64,000 nucleotides of DNA from AP-15 sp963735445 (GTDB lineage: Bacteria > Pseudomonadota > Alphaproteobacteria > ATCC43930 > CGMCC-115725). The stretch covers positions 62,001-126,000 of the forward strand of contig CAVTLC010000004.1 in the NCBI GenBank assembly GCA_963735445.1, in the 5' to 3' direction. A program made the translations under genes and the position numbers. Below the pieces are notes generated by a model that was not told where the DNA came from, searched no databases, and worked only from the letters and a program-made list of their open reading frames with translations. Below are positions 44,238-52,849 of the stretch, piece after piece (position 1 is the first letter of the stretch; every line of letters begins with the position of its first letter).

Positions 44238-44815
44238 CGCGGGTGATAGCCGCGGCCGGCCAGCAGCTGCGCAGTCTCGAATAACGGCAAGCCGACAATA
44301 TTGGAATACGAGCCGGAGATAAACCGGATCAGCGCCGCGGCACGGCCCTGGATTGCGTAGCCGCCGGCTTTTTCGTGCCATTCGCGGCTTTTCAGATAGG
44401 CCGCGATTTCTTTGTCACTGAGGCGCTTGAACGCAACCTGGCTATCGACCCTGCGAAGGGTAAGGTTGCCATCGGGCCCAATCAACGCGACGCCGGAGTG
44501 AACGCGGTGGCGCCGGCCGGACAGCAATTCGAGGCAGCGGCGAGCGGTGTCCTCGTCAGCGGGCTTTGGCAAAATGCGCCGGCCGCAGGCGACGACGGTA
44601 TCGGCGGCCAGCACAAAGGAGTCGACATGCCGCGGCATTACCCGCAGAGCCTTTTCGCGCGCCAGACGAAGCGCGTGCGCTGCCGGCAACTCATTGCGTA
44701 AAGGGGTCTCGTCGATATCTGCAGGGTCGACTGCATCGGGCACGATGCCGATCTGCCGCAACAATTCGAGCCGTCGCGGTGAGGCGGAGGCCAGCACCAG
44801 CGGCGGCATCGTCAC
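44171..44815 (-). CDS. maf: Maf-like nucleoside triphosphate pyrophosphatase
   Basis: 214 residues. It hydrolyses modified or canonical NTPs to NMP. The motif LASASPRRLELLRQIGI opens the protein. LAADTVVACGRRILPKPAD, YAIQGRAAALI and SGSYSNIVGLPLFETAQLL are the conserved family blocks. The usual end (LLAGRGY) is passed by about 24 residues, because the frame runs on over the beginning of the RNase gene; this tail may be an artefact of the disturbed sequence there. GTG 44815 overlaps the UPF0262 stop (GTGA); ATG 44809 is an alternative. Confidence 0.9.
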   Translation of the reverse strand: MTMPPLVLASASPRRLELLRQIGIVPDAVDPADIDETPLRNELPAAHALRLAREKALRVMPRHVDSFVLAADTVVACGRRILPKPADEDTARRCLELLSGRRHRVHSGVALIGPDGNLTLRRVDSQVAFKRLSDKEIAAYLKSREWHEKAGGYAIQGRAAALIRFISGSYSNIVGLPLFETAQLLAGRGYHPRCAANLLICCRPRRVARGTPRR

Positions 44816-45306
44816 CCCCGTAGATGCAACACGCAGATCAATGTGAACAGCCGCCGGGCGGTGGCATGGTCGATCGCGACCTTGTCGGCGAGCCGCTCCA
44901 TCAGCAACGTCGAGCCCTCGTTGTGCAGACCCCGCCTTCCCATGTCTATCGCCTCGACCTGACCGAGCCGGCCGCCGCGCACCGCTTCGTAATAACTCTC
45001 GCAGACGATAAAGTAATCTTTGACGATGCGGCGAAACGGCGCCAGCGGCAACACGATCGCCTCTTTCGAACCATCCGACGTCGAGCGAATACCGAGGTTC
45101 AGCCGGTTCTCTTCGATCGCTAAATGTACATTGAACGGACCGCGCTGCCCGGAGGCCGGGGCAAACGAGTTGTCTTCGAGCAAATCGGCGATCGCCGTCG
45201 CGCGCTCGTGCTCGATGTCGACGTTGCGGCGGACCACCGTGTGCTCGTCAAGAGTGATGGCGGCAATGCGCTGGTCTTCCGCAGCACCGCCGATCTGTTC
45301 GGTCAT
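44812..45306 (-). CDS. UPF0262 family protein
   Basis: 164 residues matching UPF0262, a family restricted to alphaproteobacteria. Typical segments are RNVDIEHERATAIADLLEDNSF, GPFNVHLAIEENRLNLGI, LPLAPFRRIVKDYFIVCESYYEAV, and DMGRRGLHNEGSTLL. Function is unknown. It lies between hisD and maf in a cluster conserved across the class; the infA gene often found near this point is absent here. Confidence 0.92.
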   Translation of the reverse strand: MTEQIGGAAEDQRIAAITLDEHTVVRRNVDIEHERATAIADLLEDNSFAPASGQRGPFNVHLAIEENRLNLGIRSTSDGSKEAIVLPLAPFRRIVKDYFIVCESYYEAVRGGRLGQVEAIDMGRRGLHNEGSTLLMERLADKVAIDHATARRLFTLICVLHLRG

Positions 45307-45315
45307 CGGGGCGGC

Positions 45316-46620
45316 TCAGTCCGAGTTTCGTCGGTTGAGCCGGATCGACAATGACAGCGCATGCGCATCGAGTCCCTCGGCCTCGGCAAGCCGGATCGCC
45401 GCCGGTGCGAGGGCCGCGAGGCTCGCCTCGTCGCACCGCACCAGCGATGTCCGCTTCATAAAATCGAGCACGCCGAGTCCGGAAGCAAAGCGCGCGCTAC
45501 GCGCCGTCGGCAAGACGTGATTGGGTCCGGCGATATAATCGCCGATCGCCTCAGGCGCCCAGCGGCCGACAAAGATCGCCCCAGCATGCCTGACCTGGGC
45601 GGCGAGCGCATCGGCCTCGTCAAGCGCCAATTCAAGATGCTCGGGCGCGATGCGGTCGATCAACGCTGGCGCTTCGCGCCAATCCGCGACGGTGATAATA
45701 GCGCCGTTTGCCTGCCAGCTCTCGCGGGCGATGTCGGCGCGCGGCAGGCGTTTCAGATGGCATTCGATCGCCGCGGCAACCGCGCGAGCAAAACCATCAT
45801 CGTCGGTGATTAGGATTGCCTGCGCGGCGGTGTCGTGCTCGGCTTGTGACAGCAGATCGGCTGCGATCCATTTCGGATCGTTGCCCGCATCGGCGACGAC
45901 CAGAATTTCCGACGGCCCGGCGATCATGTCGATACCGACCCGGCCAAAGACCCGCCGTTTTGCCGCCGCGACATAGGCGTTGCCGGGACCGACGATTTTG
46001 TCCACTGGCGCGATCGTCGCGGTACCGTAAGCGAGAGCCGCCACCGCCTGCGCCCCCCCGATGCGATAGATCTCATCGATCCCGAGCAAGCGGGCGGCCG
46101 CGAGAACCAGCGGGTTCAGAACCCCGCCGGGCGCCGGTACCGTCATTACCAGCCGCCGTACATCCGCGACCTTGGCGGGAATCGCGTTCATCAGCACCGA
46201 AGAGGGATAAGCCGCGGTACCACCGGGTACATAGAGACCGACAGCGTCAATCGGCCGCCAGCGCTGTGCGAGCCGCACCCCCAGGCCATCGACGTAGTCG
46301 ATTTCCGCAGGTAGTTGGCGGCGATGAAAATTCTCAATACGCTCGGCCGCGAGTTCCAAGGCCGCGACCGTATCGGCCGGCGCAGCTGCCGCGCCCTCGG
46401 CGATTTCGCGATGAGTGAGCCGGAGACCGCGGTCTGAGAGCTCGACGCCATCGAAACGCCGCGTGTACTCGAGCAGCGCTTTGTCGCCATCGCGCGCGAC
46501 ATCCTCGATAATCGCCGCCACCACGGCATCGACATCGGCTGCGGTATCGCGCTTAGCCTCAACGAGCCGGCGGAACGCGGCCTCGAAGCCGGGATCGCGG
46601 GTCGCGAGGGTGAGTGGCAT
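45316..46620 (-). CDS. hisD: Histidinol dehydrogenase
   Basis: 434 residues. It oxidises histidinol to histidine in two NAD-dependent steps, using zinc. Seen are VGLYVPGGTAAYPSSVLMNAIPAKVA, IDEIYRIGGAQAVAALAYGT, the zinc-ligand region DLLSQAEHDTAAQ, and IDRIAPEHLELAL with the catalytic Glu-His pair. It starts at ATG 46620, overlapping the hisG stop by one base. Length and motifs are complete. Confidence 0.96.
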   Translation of the reverse strand: MPLTLATRDPGFEAAFRRLVEAKRDTAADVDAVVAAIIEDVARDGDKALLEYTRRFDGVELSDRGLRLTHREIAEGAAAAPADTVAALELAAERIENFHRRQLPAEIDYVDGLGVRLAQRWRPIDAVGLYVPGGTAAYPSSVLMNAIPAKVADVRRLVMTVPAPGGVLNPLVLAAARLLGIDEIYRIGGAQAVAALAYGTATIAPVDKIVGPGNAYVAAAKRRVFGRVGIDMIAGPSEILVVADAGNDPKWIAADLLSQAEHDTAAQAILITDDDGFARAVAAAIECHLKRLPRADIARESWQANGAIITVADWREAPALIDRIAPEHLELALDEADALAAQVRHAGAIFVGRWAPEAIGDYIAGPNHVLPTARSARFASGLGVLDFMKRTSLVRCDEASLAALAPAAIRLAEAEGLDAHALSLSIRLNRRNSD

Positions 46621-47291
46621 CAGCAGCTTCCCTCGACCGCCGCGCGAAAGCGCTCAATCCAGCCGCCGACTTCCTCCGGGCGCGTCTTCAACGCCGGGCG
46701 ATTGACGATCAGCCGCGAGCTGATATCGGCGATGCATTCAATCTCGACGAGCCCATTCGCCTTCAATGTTGCGCCAGTCTGAACAAGGTCGACGATGTGG
46801 CGGCACAAACCGAGCCGCGGCGCCAGCTCGATCGCCCCATTAAGCTTGATGCATTCGGCCTGAATACCGCGCGCGGCAAAATGGCGGCGGGCGACTTCGG
46901 GATACTTCGTCGCTATCCGGATATGGCTCAGCCGCGTGTCGTCCCGAAGCGCAACCCAATCGGCGGGTGCTGCCACCGCAATTCGGCAATGCCCGATATT
47001 GAGATCAAGCGGCGCATAGATTTCGGAGTAATCAAACTCCATCAATACGTCGTTACCGGCAACACCGAGCTGGGCGGCTCCAAAAGCGACAAAGGTCGCA
47101 GCATCGAAGCTACGCACCCGGATCAGATCAAGTTGCGGATCACTAGTAGAAAACCGTAGTCGGCGCGTATCGGGATCTTCAAAGGCGGGTTCAGGCTCGA
47201 CGCCGATGCGGCGCAGTAGCGGCATGACCTCCGCCAGGATGCGGCCGTTGGGCAACGCCATGATCAGCCGCTCCGCGGCGCCGGCGGTCAT
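46620..47291 (-). CDS. hisG: ATP phosphoribosyltransferase, short form
   Basis: 223 residues. It catalyses the first step of histidine synthesis. MALPNGRILAEVMPLLRRIG opens the domain; the PRPP-binding stretch is LVQTGATLKANGLVEIECI, and IATKYPEVARRHF is conserved. The regulatory C-terminal domain of long HisG is missing, so the enzyme should need HisZ, which is not in this window. A GTG/ATG-type overlap with DUF2948 upstream (47288-47291) and a one-base overlap with hisD downstream show an operon. Confidence 0.94.
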   Translation of the reverse strand: MTAGAAERLIMALPNGRILAEVMPLLRRIGVEPEPAFEDPDTRRLRFSTSDPQLDLIRVRSFDAATFVAFGAAQLGVAGNDVLMEFDYSEIYAPLDLNIGHCRIAVAAPADWVALRDDTRLSHIRIATKYPEVARRHFAARGIQAECIKLNGAIELAPRLGLCRHIVDLVQTGATLKANGLVEIECIADISSRLIVNRPALKTRPEEVGGWIERFRAAVEGSC

Positions 47292-47755
47292 TGCCCGAGA
47301 TCCTCGTCATGACGCGGGCGCCACGGTGTCGGCCACGGTTCACCCAAATCCTTGGCGTGGCACAGGATGCGTTCGGCTTCGAGCCGTATCGCGGCGGCCC
47401 CCGCAAATTCCAGCAGGATTGCCGCCCCAGCCGCGCCATCGGTCTCGCTACGCACCGCCAGCAAGCAAAGGAGCCGATCCTCATCAGCGCGGCGAAATCC
47501 GCGATATGAAACACCCGAGACCGCGCTAAAGGTCACCACGCACAACACGCGCTGGTGCCCCTCGTCTCCCGGAAGGGGGCGCAGCCCGCTCTCCCAACGG
47601 AAGCGATTGGCTACCAAGATAAACGTCTTCTCGTCGGCGAGATAACCCAGATCGCGGACCGCAACCAGCGCGTCCTGCAGGCAAGCCGACAGCACTTCCA
47701 GATCGTCGCCGTCTTCAGCCCGCAGCTTTAATGCCGGGATGCTGTCAGGCGCCAT
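47288..47755 (-). CDS. DUF2948 family protein
   Basis: 155 residues from ATG 47755. IPALKLRAEDGDDLEVLSACLQDALVAVRDLGYL, FILVANRFRWE and the late LLEFAGAAAIRLEAERILCHAKDLGEPWPT are the family's conserved blocks. Function is unknown. Its start overlaps the murA 3' end by 11 bases and its stop overlaps hisG, matching the murA-DUF2948-hisG order seen in many alphaproteobacteria. The frame extends upstream into murA without conserved sequence. Confidence 0.9.
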   Translation of the reverse strand: MAPDSIPALKLRAEDGDDLEVLSACLQDALVAVRDLGYLADEKTFILVANRFRWESGLRPLPGDEGHQRVLCVVTFSAVSGVSYRGFRRADEDRLLCLLAVRSETDGAAGAAILLEFAGAAAIRLEAERILCHAKDLGEPWPTPWRPRHDEDLGQ

Positions 47756-49028
47756 CGCGAAATCTCTCGATACGGGCACCGCAGGCTGAAAGCTTATCCT
47801 CGAGCCGCTCATAACCGCGGTCGAGGTGGTAAACGCGATTAATCACAGTCTCACCCTGTGCGATCAGCCCAGCCACCACCAACGACACCGAAGCGCGCAG
47901 ATCAGTCGCCATTACCGGCGCTCCGGTCAGCTGCGGCACCCCACGCACCATCGCCGAGGCGCCGTGCACGTTGATGTTGGCCCCCATCCGCGCCAGTTCG
48001 GGGACATGCATAAAGCGGTTTTCAAAAATCGTTTCGGTAATCATCGAAGCGCCACGCGCGGTCGCCATCAGCGCCATGAATTGCGCCTGGAGATCGGTCG
48101 GGTAACCGGGGTACGGTTCGGTCATCACGTCGACGCCATCGAGTTGCTCGCCGCGGGTCCGCACCTTTATCCCATCCTCGATTGCTGTCACTTCGACCCC
48201 GGCCTCAGCAAGCAGGCGCGCCACCGCCGTCACAAGATCGAGCCGCGTGCGGGTCAACCGCACTTCGCCGCCGGTCGCCGCCGCCGCCATAATGTAAGTA
48301 CCGGTCTCGATGCGGTCGGGGATGATTCGGTGAGTGGCGCTATGCAAACGCCCGACCCCTGATATCCGCAGCCGATCGCTGCCGATCCCGTTGATCTTCG
48401 CGCCCATCGCGACGAGGCATTCAGCAAGATCGGTTATTTCGGGCTCGCGCGCGGCATTGACCAGCACAGTCTCACCCTCGGCCAAGGTAGCCGCCATCAG
48501 TAGATGCTCGGTGGCGCCCACCGAAACCGACGGGAACACGATTTCGGCGCCACGCAGCCCCTTAGGCGCGCGGGCTTCGACATAACCGCGGTTCAGTTCA
48601 ATCTGTGCTCCAAGCTGGCGCAACCCATTGACGTGAAGGTCAATCGGCCGCGTACCGATAGCGCAGCCACCCGGTAGCGAGACGCGTGCCCGGCCGCAGC
48701 GCGCCAAAAGTGGCCCCAATACCAGAACGGAGGCCCGCATTTTACGCACGAGGTCGTAGGGCGCCACAATCGACGTAATATGAGCTGCTGATAAATCGAC
48801 CTGCCGCCCGCCAGCCGGGCTGGGCTCTCCCATTTCAATGGCGACGCCGTGTTGAACCAACAGGTTCGACATCGTCGCGATGTCGGCAAGATCGGGGACA
48901 TTTTCGAGAGTCAGCGTTTCCGCCGTCAACAGGCTCGCCGCCATTACCGGCAGTGCCGCGTTTTTTGCACCGCCGATAGCGATAACTCCTGCGAGCGGTA
49001 CGCCGCCTCTGATGCGGATTTTGTCCAT
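47745..49028 (-). CDS. murA: UDP-N-acetylglucosamine 1-carboxyvinyltransferase MurA
   Basis: 427 residues. It adds enolpyruvate to UDP-GlcNAc, the first committed step of peptidoglycan synthesis. The N-terminal IGGAKNAALPVMAASLLTAE contains the conserved K-N pair. The catalytic, fosfomycin-reactive cysteine is in VSLPGGCAIGTRPIDLH near residue 117, and DLRASVSLVVAGLIAQGETVI sits near the end. It heads the minus-strand cluster running to yacG. Confidence 0.96.
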   Translation of the reverse strand: MDKIRIRGGVPLAGVIAIGGAKNAALPVMAASLLTAETLTLENVPDLADIATMSNLLVQHGVAIEMGEPSPAGGRQVDLSAAHITSIVAPYDLVRKMRASVLVLGPLLARCGRARVSLPGGCAIGTRPIDLHVNGLRQLGAQIELNRGYVEARAPKGLRGAEIVFPSVSVGATEHLLMAATLAEGETVLVNAAREPEITDLAECLVAMGAKINGIGSDRLRISGVGRLHSATHRIIPDRIETGTYIMAAAATGGEVRLTRTRLDLVTAVARLLAEAGVEVTAIEDGIKVRTRGEQLDGVDVMTEPYPGYPTDLQAQFMALMATARGASMITETIFENRFMHVPELARMGANINVHGASAMVRGVPQLTGAPVMATDLRASVSLVVAGLIAQGETVINRVYHLDRGYERLEDKLSACGARIERFRDGA

Positions 49029-49074
49029 CGCCTAGTTCCCCGCCCCGTCTGACCATCCGCGGCGCAAGCGGGAT

Positions 49075-49302
49075 TCAATCAGCGGTCGTTTCGCCGTCGC
49101 GGATGCTTTTACCGGGAAGCGGTTCGCCACTCAAGCTGTTGGCGGACTTCGTGGGATCGAGAGCTAGTCGATCCGACGCGTTTCGTGCGCGGGCTTGCTC
49201 CTTTCGGCGCGTTAGATTTTGGCGCAATGCCTCGGCAAGCCGGTCGGTACGCGACGCGCGCGCCGCCTGTTTGCGCGGGGAGAGGTCGGGGCGCTGTTTC
49301 AT
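49075..49302 (-). CDS. Small basic protein of unknown function
   Basis: 75 residues from ATG 49302: KQRPDLSPRKQAARASRTDR, then LAEALRQNLTRRKEQARARN, an arginine/lysine-rich helix followed by a flexible, polar tail. No membrane segment or cysteine. The L-x-x-N-L-x-R-R-K-x-Q-x-R-x-R pattern resembles a small family frequently found beside murA in alphaproteobacteria. It could bind nucleic acid. Function is not known. Confidence 0.6.
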   Translation of the reverse strand: MKQRPDLSPRKQAARASRTDRLAEALRQNLTRRKEQARARNASDRLALDPTKSANSLSGEPLPGKSIRDGETTAD

Positions 49303-49341
49303 GTGGCGATGCAACAAAACCGCAGCATCGCTGTCAAGCGC

Positions 49342-49569
49342 TCAGGCCTCGACGCGCAGACTCATGTAAGTGGATAGAATTACCGCAACTGCCCGCTTAG
49401 CGGCATATTCGGCCGACTGCTCGGGGTGAACGCCGCGCCAAGCGGCAACGCCGGCGCGATAGCATTCCACGGAAGAACGTCCCTGTGCCCGCGCTTCCGA
49501 AAACGCCTTTAGCGCTGCGTCGGCCGCCGGGGTCCTCGCCAAATCGAGCGTTGTTGAAGTTCCTTGCAT
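49342..49569 (-). CDS. Small conserved hypothetical protein
   Basis: 75 residues from ATG 49569. The TPAADAALKAFSEARAQGRS helix and the CYRAGVAAWRGVHPEQSAEY region suggest a compact helical protein. The start is preceded by AAACCCGCTATT, a poor ribosome binding site; a TTG at 49615 is possible. It is in the same direction as the small basic protein and murA, and codon use resembles theirs. I do not recognise the family. Confidence 0.55.
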   Translation of the reverse strand: MQGTSTTLDLARTPAADAALKAFSEARAQGRSSVECYRAGVAAWRGVHPEQSAEYAAKRAVAVILSTYMSLRVEA

Positions 49570-49725
49570 AATAGCGGGTTTCCTAGCGAAATCGATTTCA
49601 GCCAAGCGGGCCAACGCTATCCTCGAATACGCGTTCCGCCGATCGCGATGGGGCCTCGCCTTGCCAGTCGAAGCCGGGTGGTGTATCTTTTTTCAATTCG
49701 CGCAAAGCGGGTTTCGGCACCCGGC

Positions 49726-49800
<75 letters not shown>

Positions 49801-50075
49801 GCCAAGCACTCAGAAAGCCCTTGGTTCGATGCGCGGGTCGCTTGATGCGGGTCAACCACGACTTTGGGTAAGACCGGAGATTTTTGTCATTCGCCTTCAT
49901 TGTGGGAGATCGAACCCGCTCGGATAACCAAGCGCAAGTGGACGTCTTGGTTGTGATAGTGGCCTGTGCACGCTTAGGCCAGGGACCCTGTGACTAATTT
50001 CGGGTTTGACGGCATTACTTTGGACCAAACCAAACCAAGAAACGTTCGCGGTCCATGTGCCCCGGAGGGCTATTT

Positions 50076-50195
50076 ATGTGGACTGAGCGACAGAAGGAGA
50101 AGATCGTCACTCGGCTTCTTGCTGCGGCAACCATCGCGATTATTGTGGTCGGGATTCTGATCGCTATGATTGCTGTTTTTCGTTTTCGCGGCTGA
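50076..50195 (+). CDS. Candidate 39-residue single-span membrane protein
   Basis: MWTERQKEKIVTRLLAAATI is followed by a strongly hydrophobic stretch (IIVVGILIAMIAVF) and a short basic end (RFRG). The arrangement is a charged cytoplasmic N-terminus and one transmembrane helix. A GGAGGG lies 7-8 bases before the ATG. Codon use is less GC-biased than in neighbours. It stands alone between tRNA-Thr and the aldolase promoter. Its small size makes it uncertain. Confidence 0.5.
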   Translation: MWTERQKEKIVTRLLAAATIAIIVVGILIAMIAVFRFRG

Positions 50196-50340
50196 GCTAA
50201 AGCAGACCCGGATTAGCGCGCTGCCGGTGGGCGCGCTCAGCTAGCAAGCTGCGACATAGTGGCCTGGGTCCAGCCCGATGGCCACCGCTACACCCACGGG
50301 TGGTTTCTCCTTTGTTGTGTGCCACTCGGCGGCGCGCCGA

Positions 50341-50369
50341 TTGACCGGTTGTAAACCGGGTCGTAGAAT
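50341..50369 (+). promoter_or_regulatory. Near-consensus sigma-70 promoter with embedded palindrome
   Basis: TTGACC (50341-50346) and TAGAAT (50364-50369) are separated by exactly 17 bases. This is the best promoter match seen in the window, 26 bases before the aldolase ATG. The palindrome CCGGTT-GTA-AACCGG (50345-50359) sits inside the spacer and overlaps the -35 edge, so a bound repressor would block RNA polymerase. Confidence 0.65.
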
Positions 50370-50395
50370 CACTCTTCAACAAAAGGAGCGCGGGT

Positions 50396-51256
50396 ATGGC
50401 TGATATTCCCCGCCTGAATGGCGTGATCCGGGCGTTAGAGCAAGATAAGCCGGCATTCACGACCTTCGCCGCGGCAGAAATAAGCGTCGCACAGGCGATC
50501 AACGCCGCCTCCTATGACGGCGTTGTCTTCGAAATGGAGCATCGTGCATACGATATCCGCGCCCTGCGCGACTGCCTCCAATACATGCTCGATCGCCAAC
50601 AAATCCTGCGCAGCGGCAGTCTGGCGCCAGCGGTTACCCCGTTTGTGCGCATCCCGCCAAATGGCGGCGAAACGAGCCAGTGGATCGCAAAGCAGGTGCT
50701 CGATCACGGCGTCTACGGCATCGTGTGGCCGCATGTCAGCACCGTTGAAGAGGCGCTCAACGCGGTCAGCGCCTGCCGTTATCCGCGCCCACGCTCGGCG
50801 GCTTATTATGAGCCGGCCGGCCAACGAGGGGACGCCCCGGCCGCAGCAGCTCGTTATTGGGGCTTGTCACAGCAGGATTATTACGCGCGCGCCGATGTCT
50901 GGCCCCTCAATCCGCAAGGCGAGATCCTGGTCGCGATCATGTGCGAGGAGGTGCGGGCAATCCGTAACCTGCCCAAGATGCTGGAAGAAGTGCCGGGAAT
51001 CGGTGTCGTCATCATAGGCGAGGGCGATCTCTCACAGGATCTCGGGCTGCCGCGGCAATACGAGCATCCGACCGTGGCTGCAGCGATCGACGAAATTCTG
51101 GCCATCTGCAAGGCGCATAACGTCCCGTGCGGCCATCCGCATGTTGATAGCAAAAACATCGAGACCTTGCTCGGAAAGGGTTTTCGCTATCTGATGCCGG
51201 CCCCATCCTATTCGTTCGCCGCCCTCGAACTCGGGCGCAAAACTGCCGGCCGCTAA
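50396..51256 (+). CDS. HpcH/HpaI aldolase family protein
   Basis: 286 residues of the pyruvate-dependent class II aldolase fold (HpcH/HpaI, 2-dehydro-3-deoxyglucarate aldolase relatives). Seen are FTTFAAAEISVAQAINAASYDGVVFEMEHRAYD, PFVRIPPN, the loop WIAKQVLDHGVYGIVWPHVSTVEEA, and the metal-binding region VAIMCEEVRAIRNL with GEGDLSQDLG. Insertions relative to canonical HpaI suggest a divergent subgroup. The ATG is preceded by AAAAGGAGCGCGGGT. A strong promoter with an overlapping palindrome lies just upstream, so expression is probably inducible by a catabolic substrate. Confidence 0.85.
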   Translation: MADIPRLNGVIRALEQDKPAFTTFAAAEISVAQAINAASYDGVVFEMEHRAYDIRALRDCLQYMLDRQQILRSGSLAPAVTPFVRIPPNGGETSQWIAKQVLDHGVYGIVWPHVSTVEEALNAVSACRYPRPRSAAYYEPAGQRGDAPAAAARYWGLSQQDYYARADVWPLNPQGEILVAIMCEEVRAIRNLPKMLEEVPGIGVVIIGEGDLSQDLGLPRQYEHPTVAAAIDEILAICKAHNVPCGHPHVDSKNIETLLGKGFRYLMPAPSYSFAALELGRKTAGR

Positions 51257-51449
51257 AGCGTCAGGGCGGCCCGAGAGAGGCGCAGAACATAGTGGCGGCC
51301 CCCATGTATCGCGACCTCTCTGGCGCAGTAAGTCGGCGCCGCGCGCGATGGTCAATGCGGCGAAGGCGGCTATGCAAGGCGCGTGACCGAAACGCCATTC
51401 AATAAGATATTTGAAGCGCGGCCTAACTGATCGAAGGCACGCCGTCTGG

Positions 51450-52715
51450 TCACGAGGGGTTTATCGGCGGGCCGCCCGCCGCGAGCCGCGCCCAATCAAT
51501 CGGGCTGCCGAGCTGTAATCGGGTGCCGGCCTCGGGCATCGGGTATTTGAGACCACTGGCGCAGTTGTACAGGACGACGCGGTCTCCCGGCCGGACCCGG
51601 CCATCGGCCAACGCCTGTTCATAGGCTGCGTAGGTCGCGGCGCCCTCGGGGCAGAGCAGCAGGCCCTCAGCTTTTGCGACTTTTTGCCAGGCCGTGGCGA
51701 TCGCATCGTCATCAACAGCGATGGCGAAGCCGCCGCTCTCTCGGACGGCGCGGAGGATCAGGAAATCGCCGATTCCTTGCGGCACGCGGATGCCGGCGGC
51801 GAAGGTGTGCGCGTTCTGCCAACGCGGCGCATGTTCGACGCCCTCCTGCCAGGCCTTGACCATGGGGGCGCAGCCAGCGGCCTGAACCACCACCATGCGG
51901 GGCCGCTTGGGCCCGATCCAGCCGATTTGCTCGAGTTCGTCAAACGCCTTCCACATGCCGATAATGCCGGTGCCACCGCCAGTTGGATAAAAAATTACAT
52001 CGGGCATTTCCCAGCCGAGCTGCTCGGCCAGCTCGATCCCCATCGTCTTCTTGCCCTCGATGCGATAGGGCTCGCGTAAGGTCGAGCAGTTGAACCAGCC
52101 CACCGCCTTTTCACCCTCAGCAACGAGCCGCCCGCAATCATCTATTAGCCCATCGACCAGAAATACCTCCGCTCCTTGCATCGCGATCTCGCGGACATTT
52201 ACCGCTGGCGTGTCCTCGGGGCAGAAGACAAAGCTCTTGATTCCGGCACGCGCGCAATAGGCCGCCATCGCCGCCCCGGCGTTGCCATTGGTCGGCATCG
52301 CCATTGTTCGGACACCCAATTCCTTGGCCATCGCCACGGCGAGTGCCAAGCCGCGCGCTTTGAACGAGCCGGTGGGCAGGCGTCCCTCGTCCTTGACCAA
52401 CAGCTCACCCTCTCCAGGCGCCAGCCGCGGCAGCGATACCAAGGGAGTCATGACTTCGCCGAGCGATACGATATTTTCGGCCCGGCGCACCGGCAACAGC
52501 TCGCGGTAGCGCCACAAATTCTGCGGCCGTTTGGTGAGGGCGTCGCGGTCGAGGACACCGCGAACGGCATCGAGGTCATAGCGAACCAGCAACGGCCGAC
52601 CGGCCTTCGACAGGGTCTGCAGCGTATCAGCGCGATAGTGTTCGCCGGTCAGGCTGCATTCGAGATGCGTGACGAAGGTCGGCAGATCGCCGCCCATCCA
52701 TTGATAATCGCGCAT
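51450..52715 (-). CDS. thrC: Threonine synthase-like PLP-dependent enzyme
   Basis: 421 residues of PLP fold type II. The N-terminus (FVTHLECSLTGEHYRADTLQ) resembles the zinc-ribbon-like start of many threonine synthases. The PLP lysine is in LPTGSFKARGLALAVAMAKEL. TNGNAGAAMAAYCARAG and the phosphate loop YPTGGGTGIIGMWKAF follow. It converts O-phosphohomoserine to threonine, or may be a paralogue acting on a different substrate such as cysteate. It stands alone on the minus strand. Confidence 0.87.
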   Translation of the reverse strand: MRDYQWMGGDLPTFVTHLECSLTGEHYRADTLQTLSKAGRPLLVRYDLDAVRGVLDRDALTKRPQNLWRYRELLPVRRAENIVSLGEVMTPLVSLPRLAPGEGELLVKDEGRLPTGSFKARGLALAVAMAKELGVRTMAMPTNGNAGAAMAAYCARAGIKSFVFCPEDTPAVNVREIAMQGAEVFLVDGLIDDCGRLVAEGEKAVGWFNCSTLREPYRIEGKKTMGIELAEQLGWEMPDVIFYPTGGGTGIIGMWKAFDELEQIGWIGPKRPRMVVVQAAGCAPMVKAWQEGVEHAPRWQNAHTFAAGIRVPQGIGDFLILRAVRESGGFAIAVDDDAIATAWQKVAKAEGLLLCPEGAATYAAYEQALADGRVRPGDRVVLYNCASGLKYPMPEAGTRLQLGSPIDWARLAAGGPPINPS

Positions 52716-52849
52716 TGCTCCTCCGAAACGGCCAAAGTGATCCTAGGCCCGCGGCATGTACCTGTCACGCCGGCGCTCCCGATGCGATCTGGTATCGCAA
52801 CCTGACAGAATAATTTAGAATGATTTTAATACGTGAGTGGGAGGAGGCA

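Noticed and set aside
45816..46418. A 200-codon plus-strand frame opposite hisD
   Set aside because: hisD is complete and conserved on the other strand; the frame is Arg/Pro-rich with no motif.
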